In this document: piece after piece, positions 22,678 through 33,177 of the stretch
Layout of the letters: each line of letters opens with the position of its first letter
Numbering within the stretch: the first letter of the stretch is position 1
DNA from: Magicicada septendecula
Lineage: Eukaryota; Arthropoda; Insecta; Hemiptera; Cicadidae
Assembly: GCA_034769895.1 (NCBI GenBank)
Contig: CM068367.1
Span: 114,808,573-114,872,572 of the forward strand
Direction: 5' to 3'
DNA length: 64,000 bases
Position numbers and translations under genes: made by a program
Notes under the pieces: generated by a model
Seen by the model: only the letters and a program-made list of their open reading frames with translations
Database searches by the model: none
Told to the model about the DNA's origin: nothing

Positions 22678-23877
22678 AAAGACAGGCAGACAGACAATGA
22701 ACAGAAACATAGAAACAGAATTTGCACGTGTATATTTTTGCGAACGAACGAGGCATATTTGAACTTAATCTAGCGTGAAATGATTAATGTATTATACCAG
22801 GTGATACAAAACGAACTTGTTCATCAAGCTGATGACAAGCAAACAATAAAGGGTTAATTATAACTTACGTCTGTTGAACAACGGTAAAATTACTTCACGC
22901 ACCGTGTTTGTAAATAACAATGGCCCCAGTTGTTAGAGAATAATGAATCGCCCTCGCGTGCACAAATACGTATTGCGAGCCAATTGTCAAACTGTCACCG
23001 CGGTATTCCAATTGTCTCTTCATCGCGGTTAAACACTGTAACATACTCTTCCAGAACTGTCACTCAGTTGCGTGCTGTGCATTTATTTATAACAGATTAG
23101 CTTACTGAGGAGTGCAGTCCACTGTCCTGTCCCACATAATTCAGTGAGCAATATGATTCAATGTCTCGCGCTGTCTTCCCGCCTGGGTTCGTTAATTTCG
23201 TTGTTGCTCATACGTCTGACAGTTCATTGTTCAGTCAAGTGTTGTGGTGTAATTTTAGAATTCACCCACGTTTCTACCATCTTATTAATACGGAGCGTAC
23301 AATTCAAGTAAACCGCTCTCCAATTAAGTATGATGCCGTAGCTTTTCTTTCATATGCGTTTCGGAACGTAGGCAATTTAATGAGTTTTAAGTTTATGGCC
23401 TATTCAATAAAACTACACCAGTTTATGCAATACAAGTGGTTATTCTGAGTTCGTGGAATTTTCTATAAATGAAACGCTCGCTACGGAACCTGAATACTGA
23501 ATGCGGCTTTATCTGGACGATAGATTTCTCTGTATCTCGGCCCATAACTCTAGTGATTACAGTCCTCTGTAGTGTAAAATGCTTACCTGTATTTTATGAG
23601 AATATTTCATGGAAAATATATAAACTAAATGCGGGCTTTGATGATAAACATTTGAAAGACTTTACTAGAAATGAAGGAAAACGCAAAGTTTATGTAAATT
23701 AAATAGATTTAGTGTAAACGTGATTTATAAGAAATACCTCCTGTTCTACTTAATTTGTAATAGATTGAATACCTAGAAAATCTGTTAAATTTACACAAAT
23801 AAATTTAAATAAATACTTTCGCGATTCACCTGGATGCATGAATAACCTCATACGGAATAATAAATACCTCACACAAT
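22676..23877. other. Gap with unsupported ORFs
   Basis: ORFs at 23161-23448 and 23469-23702 (95 and 77 codons) have no recognisable domain and are not adjacent to any identifiable element. No call is made. Confidence 0.4.
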
Positions 23878-24150
23878 AAGCAAAAATTAGAGTCTACAAT
23901 ATCACAATACGTCCAGTAATATCTTACGCACCAAAGCCAGCAAAAACTCAAAGAAAACGACGAACTATAGAAATTACTTTATTATTAGGGAGGGGACTAG
24001 GAAAGACAAGGTACGATAGGTTGCCAAACAGTAGTATAAGGGAAAAACACCAAGAGGAGCATTGGTCGGCCAAGGAAGAGGTGGACTGACAGCATGTAGG
24101 ACCATTGTTATAGAATAGAGCCCTAACAAAGAAGTTAAAGAAGGAGAAGA
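23878..24150 (+). pseudogene. LINE-type RT C-terminal remnant
   Basis: The plus frame reads KIRVYNITIRPVISYAPKPA, then TQRKRRTIEITLLLGRGLGK, then TRYDRLPNSSIREKHQEEHW. This is the LINE pattern K-Y---IRPV-TYG-E-W, then R--E---LR, then R--NS-IRE. A TGA follows within the next block. It ends in an AAGGAGAAGAAGAAC tail. Truncated at both ends. Confidence 0.7.
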
Positions 24151-25084
24151 AGAACACGATTCAGCTTATTTACGATAATTTTCATAAATATATTATTCAT
24201 TAACGCTTGCATTTATTAATAGTTTTCATTTGTTTCTGATGAAGACTGCATTGTATTATTACCTTCTTGTTATTCCACTGCTTTATTAGACTAAAATATA
24301 CAACGCTTGAACACAAAGTTCATACAACTTTTGTACGTCTAAAAATTATATAGCATATTTAAATTTTTACACTTATGTTGTCTTCTTTTGAAAGTAGTTC
24401 CTATAAGATTAAAGACAATTATGACAACCTTTTCGCAATCTTCAAACATTTCTGGGGCGCACATTATGGTATAGCTTTGTGTTCGTTTAGCGAATTTCTT
24501 TTATGTCTTCAACGGTCGCAAAATGGAGTATTATATTCTTTATTGACTATAACTAGTAATAGAAATTCGTGAAACTCAATATAACAATCTTCATCGTAGT
24601 ATTAATATTCTCAACCCATTCATAACTGTTTTTAATGAGTAGTTTTTAATGAGCTCGTTCGTACATAGCAGACTTACCAAAATCCTTCTGCAAAATTTTC
24701 TTTACCTAATTCTTTACACAAAATGTAATGCAACCTCTTCAATACTGAATTGTAGAATGTTGAAAAAATCGCCTACCACTCCAAAACAACTTACTCCAAC
24801 AGGCTGTCGATTATAAACTACGTATCTAATATGGTTACAAACTTCGAAATTGTCACAGGTGTACTAACATTATAAAAAATCAGATTTTGAGTAGGACACT
24901 TCTCGCGCGGAAAATTCAAAAACTGCATGAACGTTTTTATCAATCTCGTACATGTCAGTACAATGAATAGCAAAATAAAAAAAAAATGTTAACATTAACA
25001 AAAATAATAACAAGAACGTTACAGATGATAAAAGCGTTCTTATGTTTTTCACCAACAAAGCTACAAGACGGGACGGGGGTAGAA
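24151..25084. other. AT-rich gap, nothing recognised
   Basis: No supported gene. Confidence 0.5.
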
Positions 25085-25262
25085 AATTAAATCCTTGTAA
25101 CGTGAGCAAACCATAAACGTTTTAATTAAAAAAATAAGACGTCACCAGATTTACTGCCGCCCGCCGTCAGGCAACGGCAGAGCGGCAATCTTGTACTTAA
25201 ACAGCGCCACTGCGATGCGAAATTTGTCGACCAGGATTCTGTCTTATTTTGGTTTTAATTCG
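25085..25262 (+). repeat. Dispersed repeat R1, copy 2
   Basis: Diverged second copy of 950-1112 in the same orientation, with the same order of landmarks (TTGTAACG, AACCATAAACG, TTAATTAAAAAAA, GACGTCACCAGATTTA, CCGCCCGCC, CTTGTACTTAAA, GCGAAAT, TGTCTTATTTT). This copy carries an extra ~15 bp (GTCAGGCAACGGCAGAGC region) around the CCGCCC block. Confidence 0.6.
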
Positions 25263-25658
25263 CAGTCACTCGCCCTGTTGGACGTGTGCTTTTAGTTGCA
25301 ACACTGTACTTTCAGTTTCTTCTGCTTTTAAATTAAAACGTTTCCCTTTACTGTTGTAAAATGAAATTGGTTTTACTAGATTTGTTTTTCTTCTTGTTTG
25401 CAATGTTTTGCAGTTGTTTTCAGTAATGCAAAATATTAGTAGGTACAATTAATTTTTCACGAAAGATGAAAAATACATTTCAAAAATGGATGTTCTGAGC
25501 AATTCTTTTTTAAGTCTACATATAGAAATTTAAACTATAATTAATGTGTTCTTTACATATTATGGTCAAGTTTTTGCATGGTGCAAAAATATCAATTATA
25601 TTTTTTTACTAATATCTAATTTACTGCCCTTAAAGACTTTATATAATAACAACAATAC

Positions 25659-25661
<3 letters not shown>
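25263..25661. other. AT-rich gap, nothing recognised
   Basis: No supported feature. Confidence 0.45.
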
Positions 25662-25696
<35 letters not shown>

Positions 25697-25702
25697 TATA
25701 TA
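25662..25702 (+). repeat. (TA)n, probable LINE tail
   Basis: TA units with one CA interruption, directly at the 3' side of the minus-strand LINE fragment 25703-26124. Confidence 0.85.
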
Positions 25703-26124
25703 AAACGGATCTCTACAGCTGTCGCCGTTTCTCCGTCCCCAACTTCCATTGTAACCTATCGTAGCATGTAAGTTCTTCTAAATTTCTCGCAACCATTGCT
25801 TCCTCTACGTCATCTCGCAACTCCTCCGTGGGCGTCCTCTTTTCCTCCTCACCGGTGGTATCCATTCCATTATTTTGCGGGGCCATCTGTCATTTCCATT
25901 CTCTTCACATGCCGAAACCAAGTCAATTGTCTTCTTTCTATTTTATCTATTATTATCCTGTCAATATTCATCTCGGCTCCAATAGTCTCATTTCTAACCA
26001 TGTCTAATTTTGATTTTCTACAACTCCTCCTGAAGAAGTCCATTTCCGCTGCCATCAGTTTTTTCTTATTTACGTTTGAAACGTTCCAAACTTCTGCTCC
26101 ATAAAGGATTACACTTTGCACCAT
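25703..26124 (-). pseudogene. LINE reverse transcriptase C-terminal remnant
   Basis: The minus strand opens with MVQSVILYGAEVWNVSNVNK, KKLMAAEMDFFRRSCRKSKL, MVRNETIGAEMNIDRIIIDK and RRQLTWFRHVKRMEM (84 residues in one frame). After frame changes it continues DDVEEAMVARNLEELTCYDR and LQWKLGTEKRRQL. This is a near-complete LINE C-terminus (LYGAE-W, EM-F-RR, R-LTW-GHV-RM, RDDV--AM--R-L). It is cut at 26124, next to the TA tract into which element D is inserted. Confidence 0.85.
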
Positions 26125-26140
26125 GCTATTATATATATAT

Positions 26141-26297
26141 TGTTATAGAACAGATATTATGGTGTAGTTGATGTAGATGTTATTACTATTCGCAGTATGA
26201 TCTCTGTTAATCCTGCCCCGCGATGGAGCGCCAATCTGTTACTGAACAGATATTGTTGATATGTTTGAGTGTGTGTAGATACGCTCCGGTATCCACT
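26141..26297 (-). repeat. Tail of 3' LTR of element D
   Basis: Repeats the sequence found upstream of the primer site at about 28431-28590: GGATACCGGAGCGTATCTAC, then the TCTGTTCAGTAACAGATTGG block, a degenerate primer site (26215-26233), and the ATACTGCGAATAGTAATAAC block up to TATAACA. Similarity stops abruptly at 26297, where gag sequence begins. Confidence 0.8.
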
Positions 26298-28226
26298 TGG
26301 TCGGGGGTTATTTAAATTCCCTCTGTCCACATGATCAGTATGATTGCCACCTCCATTCTGACGTGGTCCTTGCTGGTTCTGGAAACGTGGAGGGTTGTTG
26401 ATAGTCCTTCCATAATTAATTCTGTCAGTATTGTTGTTGGTGGGATTCACATTCCCTGGTCCTCCCCGATCATACATTTGTCCGGGACCCTGGCGGTTCC
26501 GCTGGTAGTATCTTTCTCGTTCATGACTTTCTAGTAGGGCGCACATTCCTTGGATGGTCTTGATTTGTGAGTTTAACCTACCTTGTGAGATTCCTTGATT
26601 GACGTGATATGCTAACTTGGTGACTAAGCATTCTTCCGGGATGGCTGGTTCTAAGTTTCTGGCCAGGCAGATCTTGCCTAGAAAATAAGTGGTCATTGAT
26701 TGTCTGCCGTTTAAGTCAAATTTACCATTAGTAATATCGTCCCTAATAATGTTTTGAGTCGTCTCAGACCAGTATTTCTGTTTGAAGGCTACTTTGAATG
26801 CGTCGTAACTCTCCACTTCATGTCGAGTCGCTGTCCACCAATTGTCAAAAGTATTCCGAAATGACTCGTCCAGCATTCCTTTTATGATGGACCATCTGTT
26901 TTCTCTATTTCGGTTTATAACTTCTTCCACTCTCTCCAAAAATTCCAACGGATTCTTCACATATGCACGGAAATCTATCTGCTCTCTACCTTCCAGGTGC
27001 GTTAGTCCCGATAAAATATTTGGGAGTGTTCGTAAACGGTGCATTTCGTCCCGAATATCATTAAATTCCCTCTGCTGGCGTTCTGTCAACTGGTCTCTGT
27101 CATTAGTTACTTGGTGTTTGATGGCATCCACCTTTACGGAAACCTCCTCACATTTCTCACTCAGTGTAGACTGTGCTGTCATCATCTCGGCTTGCTTCTG
27201 CTCTGCAACCTCTATCTGGGCGCTGTGTATCTTCTCAATATCATTGATTCGGCGGTTGACATCTATTTCCGTCTGTATCAACCTTTGATTATTATTTTCT
27301 CCCTTCTTCCGTATTTCTGATATTTCTCCATGAATCTCGGCTGTTAATATGGCCATCCGCTCCTCTGTTGCTTCTAAATTTTCTTCTAATTTTTTGTCGA
27401 CCAACTCGATTGTATTTTTAGCAACTTCTTCCACTTTGTCACTATTATTGGTCATTTGTTGCCACATTTTCTCGTTATCGTTTTGCATTAATTCAATATC
27501 TCGACTAATCTTCGCATTTATCTCGTCAATTTTCTTATTGGTTTGGTCGATTTTAATCCCCAACTCGGCAGACAAATCCTCCTTCATTATTGCCATCTTC
27601 TTCTCCAATAGCTCTTCAGTCTTTTTCTGTCCTTCTTCCATTCTCCTGTTGGTTTCATTTATTTTGTCGTTTAACTCCTCCTTCAACAATTCTATATTTT
27701 TCTGGCTCTCCCTCTGGCCTTCATCTATCTTCTGGTTGGTGGACTGACTGGTCTTATCTATTTTGCTGTTGAACTCCTCCTTCAGGGATTCTATGTTTTC
27801 ACTCAACTCCTCCTTAGTGGATCGGCTGGTTTCATCCATCTTCTTATTCACCGTTTCTATCTTCTGGTCTGTGGATTCCTGGCCTTCCTTCAAAAATTCT
27901 ATGTTCTTCCTATTCTCTTCCCTTGTGGATCGGTTTTCCTCCTTCAACGCCTCCATCATCTGCCTGAACATTTCTTGCATGAATTCCATTTCTCCTGGTA
28001 CCATTGGTTTTTTAGGTTGGCTATCCTCCGGTTGAACTTCTTGGGGTATGACTTCCGGCTCATCATCGGGTTGCTGAACCTCCTCCGCCGGTTCAAGTTG
28101 TTTATCCTCGATTTCTAATAGAATCTCTTCAACATCTTCTGCTGATGTTGCCTCCTTTTCTTCTGCTCTGGCCTCCCTCTCTGCCTCTGCGGCTCGCTTT
28201 TTTGAAGTCGACCTTCTAGTATACAT
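26157..28226 (-). CDS. gag: Gag-like protein of element D (689 aa)
   Basis: Structural protein of an LTR retroelement that would package its RNA into particles. I start at ATG 28226 (MYTRRSTSKKRAAEAEREAR); the frame is open upstream only to a GTG at 28247. Residues 1-80 are charged and Pro/Glu-rich. About 80-400 is a very long coiled coil built of repeated KEEL/KKIDE units. About 425-560 is capsid-like (NPLEFLERVEEV, FKVAFKQKYWSETTQ, TKLAYHVNQ) and clearly related to the Gag of element E. About 570-640 is rich in Asn, Gly, Arg and Gln (RNA-binding, no CCHC knuckle). The last ~45 residues are read from the LTR tail and a degenerate primer site, so the natural C-terminus has been lost. No stop or frameshift interrupts it. 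Confidence 0.85.
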   Translation of the reverse strand: MYTRRSTSKKRAAEAEREARAEEKEATSAEDVEEILLEIEDKQLEPAEEVQQPDDEPEVIPQEVQPEDSQPKKPMVPGEMEFMQEMFRQMMEALKEENRSTREENRKNIEFLKEGQESTDQKIETVNKKMDETSRSTKEELSENIESLKEEFNSKIDKTSQSTNQKIDEGQRESQKNIELLKEELNDKINETNRRMEEGQKKTEELLEKKMAIMKEDLSAELGIKIDQTNKKIDEINAKISRDIELMQNDNEKMWQQMTNNSDKVEEVAKNTIELVDKKLEENLEATEERMAILTAEIHGEISEIRKKGENNNQRLIQTEIDVNRRINDIEKIHSAQIEVAEQKQAEMMTAQSTLSEKCEEVSVKVDAIKHQVTNDRDQLTERQQREFNDIRDEMHRLRTLPNILSGLTHLEGREQIDFRAYVKNPLEFLERVEEVINRNRENRWSIIKGMLDESFRNTFDNWWTATRHEVESYDAFKVAFKQKYWSETTQNIIRDDITNGKFDLNGRQSMTTYFLGKICLARNLEPAIPEECLVTKLAYHVNQGISQGRLNSQIKTIQGMCALLESHERERYYQRNRQGPGQMYDRGGPGNVNPTNNNTDRINYGRTINNPPRFQNQQGPRQNGGGNHTDHVDRGNLNNPRPSGYRSVSTHTQTYQQYLFSNRLALHRGAGLTEIILRIVITSTSTTP

Positions 28227-28317
28227 CTTGTCGCTCTGGCAATGCACTTGCTGTCTCTCGACGGATTGGGTTAGGAAATTATTGGTTAAATTGTCGATTG
28301 TTTTCTCCCTAATCCGC
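28227..28317 (-). other. Leader between primer site and gag of element D
   Basis: Ninety-one bases in element orientation after the primer site, beginning GCGGATTAGGGAGAAAACAA. Probably packaging-signal territory; no ORF. Confidence 0.5.
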
Positions 28318-28335
28318 GCCCCACGTTGGGCGCCA
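28318..28335 (-). promoter_or_regulatory. tRNA-Lys primer binding site of element D (copy nearest gag)
   Basis: On the minus strand the 18 bases TGGCGCCCAACGTGGGGC are a perfect complement of the 3' end of insect tRNA-Lys as I know it. They follow TATAACAGAT, the LTR end. Minus-strand DNA synthesis would start here. Confidence 0.85.
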
Positions 28336-28590
28336 ATCTGTTATAGAACAGATATTATGGTGTAGTTGATGTAGATGTTATTACTATTCGCAGTATGATC
28401 TCTGTTAATCCTGCCCCACGTTGGGCGCCAATCTGTTATAGAACAGATATTATGGTGTAGTTGATGTAGATGTTATTACTATTCGCAGTATGATCTCTGT
28501 TAATCCTGCCCCGCGATGGAGCGCCAATCTGTTACTGAACAGATATTGTGTGTGTGTAGGTGATTGTTGTAGATACGCTCCGGTATCCAC
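28318..28590 (-). repeat. Tandem LTR-end plus primer-site cassettes (about 95-bp unit)
   Basis: Three primer sites stand in a row: 28318-28335 and 28413-28430 (identical, perfect) and 28508-28526 (degenerate, GCGCTCCATCGCGGGGC form). Each is preceded by a TGTTCxxTAACAGAT LTR end, and the first two are separated by the same ~77-bp spacer ending in AATATC. The degenerate copy is also present in the 3' LTR tail at 26215-26233, so it has become part of the LTR. Confidence 0.85.
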
Positions 28591-31029
28591 AACGATATAA
28601 GATAATAAAATTTTAAAATGTAATTATTATTAGTGTGTTGATTATTGTTAATTGTGTGGGTATTCCCGTTTAAATCTTTCAATTTAAAAATATTTTAGCA
28701 CTCCACTGTTCACCTCCCCACTTACCATATGTGGAAGATATTATTGTTCTGTTTGGTGACTGCTTCTGCTGTAACATACACTTTACACATACATGTGGAT
28801 ATTCCACTTGAATATCCTATATAATATATATGCACAAATAAATAAATTGAGGGCTTAATTATGATTTGTATTATAATAAATATTCAATTTCTGCCGCCAC
28901 CTTATGATAGAACTAGTAATGGAAACTAAACTATTTTAATTTTTTTTAAATTAAAAACTCTTTCCACTGGTAAAAAATAATTGAGATTTATTAACAGTTT
29001 TGAAATGCCATTAACTCCTTTAAATCAACAATCAATCATTAATAGTTTTACAGAAAAATAATTATTATGAACAATTTTTTGAAAAGAAACTCTTTTAACC
29101 TCAAGGCTGGTAACACTGAAGGTTGTTACAATAATTTTAGTTAGAGAGGTTATGTCCTCTTTACACAGTTGAATTACCAAGTTCGTGTGATCTTTGAAGT
29201 TGCATGATGCCAGATGCAAGATGTTATCTTTTATAACAATAATGAAGAAATAATTAATACAAAAAAACAAACAAACATTAAATATAAAAGTCGTTACCAT
29301 AAAATCGATAATTATCGTACTATCGTACGCTGGGTACAAGGACACAGCAGTTAAATTGAAAACACGTGCGTTGTGCAGCACTGTTAAAAATTACTGTTAT
29401 TATTTATTAGTTGGCTATAAAAATCATTCATTGGCAAGAGAAAAAGTTTATAATAAACAAAAAACTCTTGAAGTAGCTTTCATTTAATTTATCTTACTTG
29501 AGAACAGAATTATGGAAAAGTGACAAATTGTCGTTATTATTTCTAGGTTAGTTAACCAAATGTAAGTAGTTATTGTGGTTAAATCTATTATTCATTGAAT
29601 TCTTACTAGTCTAAATACATATATCTCATTCATAATTCAGTTGATGTGTAACTATCAGTTTATTAGAATATTTTTCGCAAAAAAATTATTTTATTAATCA
29701 AATCAAACAAAATGATTCAAATGAGTGACTATTCGTGACGCTCATATTTGTAATATTTAAACTAATATTGACTTTCTTAATTACGATAAATCGTAAAACA
29801 TTATGTTTTAAATTAACAAAATGCGAAATAATTCCTTTTATCGAATTCTGATAATTTTCATCGTTATTGATACACTTCGATACTACTGACTAGAGTAGTA
29901 CCCAAACAATAATTTTTTGTTTAATAATAGAAATTATTATTTCCATTTTATTTATTAAATAGTGAAAATATAGTACTCCCTGATTTTGAATAAGACACAA
30001 ACTCGAAAATACGACCGATATTATACACTGGCCGTATTTTATTATTTAAATCACTCCGCACTAGACACTCGATTGTTATTGTGAAATGTACAGGTTATGT
30101 CTGTAGCGTACTTATGTAATGTGTCGCGCACAATTCAAATATAACTTAATACATTTCTTCGCCAATCTTGCTCGCTGAATTATGCTAGTAGACACTTTGA
30201 CGACTGGATGATGACTGTTACGCTTCTCCTAAGCGTCTCTGGCTTGTCTGGTTGATTTCATTCATTCGATTGGTGCAAATTGTCGAACTCTCTAACCCAA
30301 AACACCTTGTTAAAATAAAACTTTTAATTTTTTACCAATTTCGTATATGGGTTGGAGATTATAGTGACGTAAGCGTTGATACACAAAATGTTTAAAAAGT
30401 TTATAATCGCTATAACTTTTTTATTAATTGTCACATCGTTGAATAATTAGTGGCAATAAATCGCGGACACCCTGGGCTTTAAATAAAGTCCAAACAAAGA
30501 TAAAATCCGTCCATTATTAACTTATTACAACGATTTCACAAATTCCTATGGTGAATCTTAATATTAATAAGTTTATTTCACCTTACCTTACTCTAAATAC
30601 ACAAAAACACTTCTCTTTAAACGTCTTGAGTCCATTTCTCAATTGCTTAATACAAAAATAGGTGTAATTACTTATTCAAACAATGTTTGATAATGGCGTC
30701 TCAAGCGTCCATATTCGATTATTTATAATCGCTTATAACACTATTATTTCTTATTTAATGACATTTGTCTGGTATTCTTACAATAATACATACATTTATT
30801 TACATCGGTTTACACTTTATTATATGAAAATGTTGTGTTTCATATACTAATATTCTTATCTAACTACCTTCTGTTCTCTTTCCTTTTAAATTGTCACTTT
30901 GTTTTTGTTTTTCCACATAAGGTATTTAATGTTGAAAATGCAAATAGTGTACAACTATAGTACCTAGTTTATTTAATATATTTATTAGTCTCTCGCTATC
31001 TGAAAGCTTTCCAATCCTCAGTATTGGGT
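28591..31029 (-). other. 5' LTR of element D, inner part
   Basis: AT-rich LTR body with strong T bias on plus. A 118-codon minus ORF (29025-29381) lies in sense orientation but is hydrophobic and motif-free; I do not call it. Confidence 0.5.
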
Positions 31030-31610
31030 TTGTTTACTTCAGGTCCTGACATGGCAGTCAGTTGGTTTTTAACAAATCAACAATTAAATTGCTATTATTA
31101 CATTTAATATGTGTTCTCATAGTAGCTTCAGATATCTCTCTGACTACTGATAACATTTTTATCCACCTTTGAACAAGTTTGGATAGTGCATTTTGTTTAA
31201 CTAACTGGTTATATAGTGTTTGTTTACACTTGGTTCCACTATCATAGTCATTTAGTTTTCCATAATTTGACTATAAAACTACTATTATTATACTTATGAT
31301 CTGTTCCCATAGTAGTTATAGATATTGTTCTAACTACTGGTAACATTTTCAGTACTCCTTGAACAAGTTTTAATAGAGTATTTTGCTTAACTAATTCGTC
31401 ACATTGTATTTGTTTACATCTGGCTATACATTCATAGTCAGTTAGTTTTCAATAATTTGATTATGAAACATAATCTGTTCTCATAGTAGTAGTAGATGTT
31501 TTTCTAACTACTGGTAATATTTTCAATAATCCTTGGACAAGTTTTAATACTGTATTTTACTTAACTAACTTGTTATATTGGGTTTCCTTTCATCTAGCTT
31601 TGTGCTATTA
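31030..31610 (-). repeat. Three diverged tandem repeats (about 175-190 bp) inside LTR D
   Basis: The phrase GTTC(T/C)CATAGTAG, then CTAACTACTG(G)TAA, AACAAGTTTxxATA and TTAACTAA recurs at 31113, 31303 and 31477. The spacing (190 and 174 bp) and the sequence have drifted. Such arrays in LTRs can carry repeated promoter or enhancer sites; none is identified here. Confidence 0.8.
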
Positions 31611-32639
31611 TATTTAATCTGCCTTATGTGCAGTGTATTTCAGTATCAAATATTATTTATTAGCGTGCATCATTATTTATAATGAATCTTTGATTGAAAT
31701 AATTGTTGATGGTTGCTTGGTTTAATTAACATATATGATTTTGTGTTATAGGAGCACTCTCTTTGGGGTTATGTATCAATGTGCAGCATATTCTTATGCA
31801 GTATATGCTTCTACTATTATGACTGCATTATGGTATTCTATTACAATGGTTTACTTGTTGATTAATACACATGTTTACACTATTTTTCTAAACAATAACA
31901 CAAATATTCTTAATCTAATGGTATTACATTTTTTGTAGTGTGGTACCTAATTTCTGGTACATTGGTTATTTGATACTTAACAAACTAGTTTGTTTGTTAT
32001 TATTTTTTCTGGGCTTTCTTTATATTGTATTCTGTCTTGTCTTGGCATTCAGTTATATTTCATTTTAAAAACTTAAAAGTTTTTTATTATCAGTTTCTAT
32101 GAACAATGGTTCTACTCTTCTATCTTACATTTCTTGGTGGTCTTATGATTATCTATTTTGGATTACATTCTTCATTAAATTGGTCACACTAATTGTCTGT
32201 GCATTTTTAACAACTTAATCTTTGATGTTTCCACTATAAAGGTAACACATTTTTCTCTGTTATAAACCTTTCTCACTTGTATTGTCTGTGGGGTTTATCT
32301 GAGTTAAAATTGGTTGACTTGTTACAGGTTTTCACACTTACATTAAATTTTCACTATTACTGTTTGTGATTTCTTTAATATGCTAAACACTGTTTCTTCA
32401 TAGTTGATAATCGTGATTCTTCTTCCGGTTACTAGTATAGTTCCTTGTATACTTGGTGAATGGTGATTTCTTGTATTGTTCATACATTATTTTCACTCTT
32501 CATGTCATGTTCCCTTGCTCTTCTTCTTCCTTTCTTCTTTTGGTTTAAACGTCTTCTTCAATAATTCCATTGTAGTAGTCGCTGTTCAATGGTATTTATA
32601 TTTATAAATAGATTGGTTTGTCTGCCATCATTGTGGTTG
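31611..32639 (-). other. LTR D body
   Basis: T-rich, no supported gene. The plus-strand ORF 31735-31938 is motif-free. Confidence 0.45.
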
Positions 32640-32890
32640 CTCTTGAGTTGTCTCTTCTTCATTTTGCATAGTCATTATTTAGTTTGTTCCCCTCACTGTT
32701 GGAATTCTGTTGTCTTCTTCTTCATAGTTATCGTTTTGTTGGTTCCCCTCACTGTTGGGATTCTGTTGTCTTCTTCTTCATAATTATTGTTTTGTTGGTT
32801 CCCCTCACTGTTGGAATCTTGTTGTCTTCTTTTCATCTTACATATTTATTATTTTTGTTGTTTCCCCTCACTGTTGGAATCTATTGGGCC
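32640..32890 (-). repeat. 56-bp minisatellite inside LTR D
   Basis: GTTCCCCTCACTGTTGGAAT recurs at 32686, 32742 and 32798 (period 56) and once more at 32870 after a 72-bp step. The intervening GTTGTCTTCTTCTTCATA-type segments are also conserved. The ORFs across it are by-products of the repeat. Confidence 0.88.
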
Positions 32891-33117
32891 TGGTTTCTAA
32901 CATTTTACATTGGCTCATGGTCATTTTTATTCTCTCTTTTGTACTTGATGCTGCTATATTACACTTCCTTCTTCTTGGTTGGAATTTTACAATAATGTAT
33001 CTGTAGATACACACTTCTTGTTTACATTATTTTACTTACTTAGAAATAAAATGATTTCCCGTCACTTGACGTAATAATTGTTTACACTATGTAACTACCA
33101 AATTTGGTAACGTTACA
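32891..33117 (-). other. Start of LTR D
   Basis: In element orientation the LTR opens TGTAACGTTACCAAATTTGG, a partly palindromic terminus, followed by AT-rich sequence. Confidence 0.6.
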
Positions 33118-33177
33118 ATATATGTCTCTTTGTATTTCTTGGTACACCTCTTTCCCACAGCTGAGAATTCAGCGTTC

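Larger units (their letters stand above)
26141..33117 (-). mobile_element. LTR retroelement D: gag-bearing, pol-less, TA-tract insertion
   Basis: In element orientation (minus) it begins TGTAACGTTACC at 33117 and ends TCTGTTCTATAACA at 26141. ATAT flanks both ends (26137-26140 and 33118-33121), the target preference of 297/17.6-like Ty3/gypsy elements. Order: long 5' LTR (33117 to about 28431), tRNA-Lys primer binding site(s), gag, then only the last ~157 bp of the 3' LTR. No protease, RT or integrase motif is visible. The 5' LTR, about 4.7 kb, is unusually long and holds two tandem-repeat arrays. The copy looks like a deletion derivative in which gag was joined to the tail of the 3' LTR. Confidence 0.75.

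Noticed and set aside
26842-28035. Plus-strand ORFs of 60-148 codons
   Set aside because: They are antisense shadows of the coiled-coil gag of element D.
32686-32890. CRISPR-like spacing of a repeated 20-mer
   Set aside because: The spacers are also similar to each other, so it is an ordinary tandem repeat, in a eukaryotic LTR.
32589-33006. Three overlapping hydrophobic ORFs resembling a small membrane protein
   Set aside because: The sequence is a 56-bp minisatellite inside an LTR; the frames stay open only because of the repeat.
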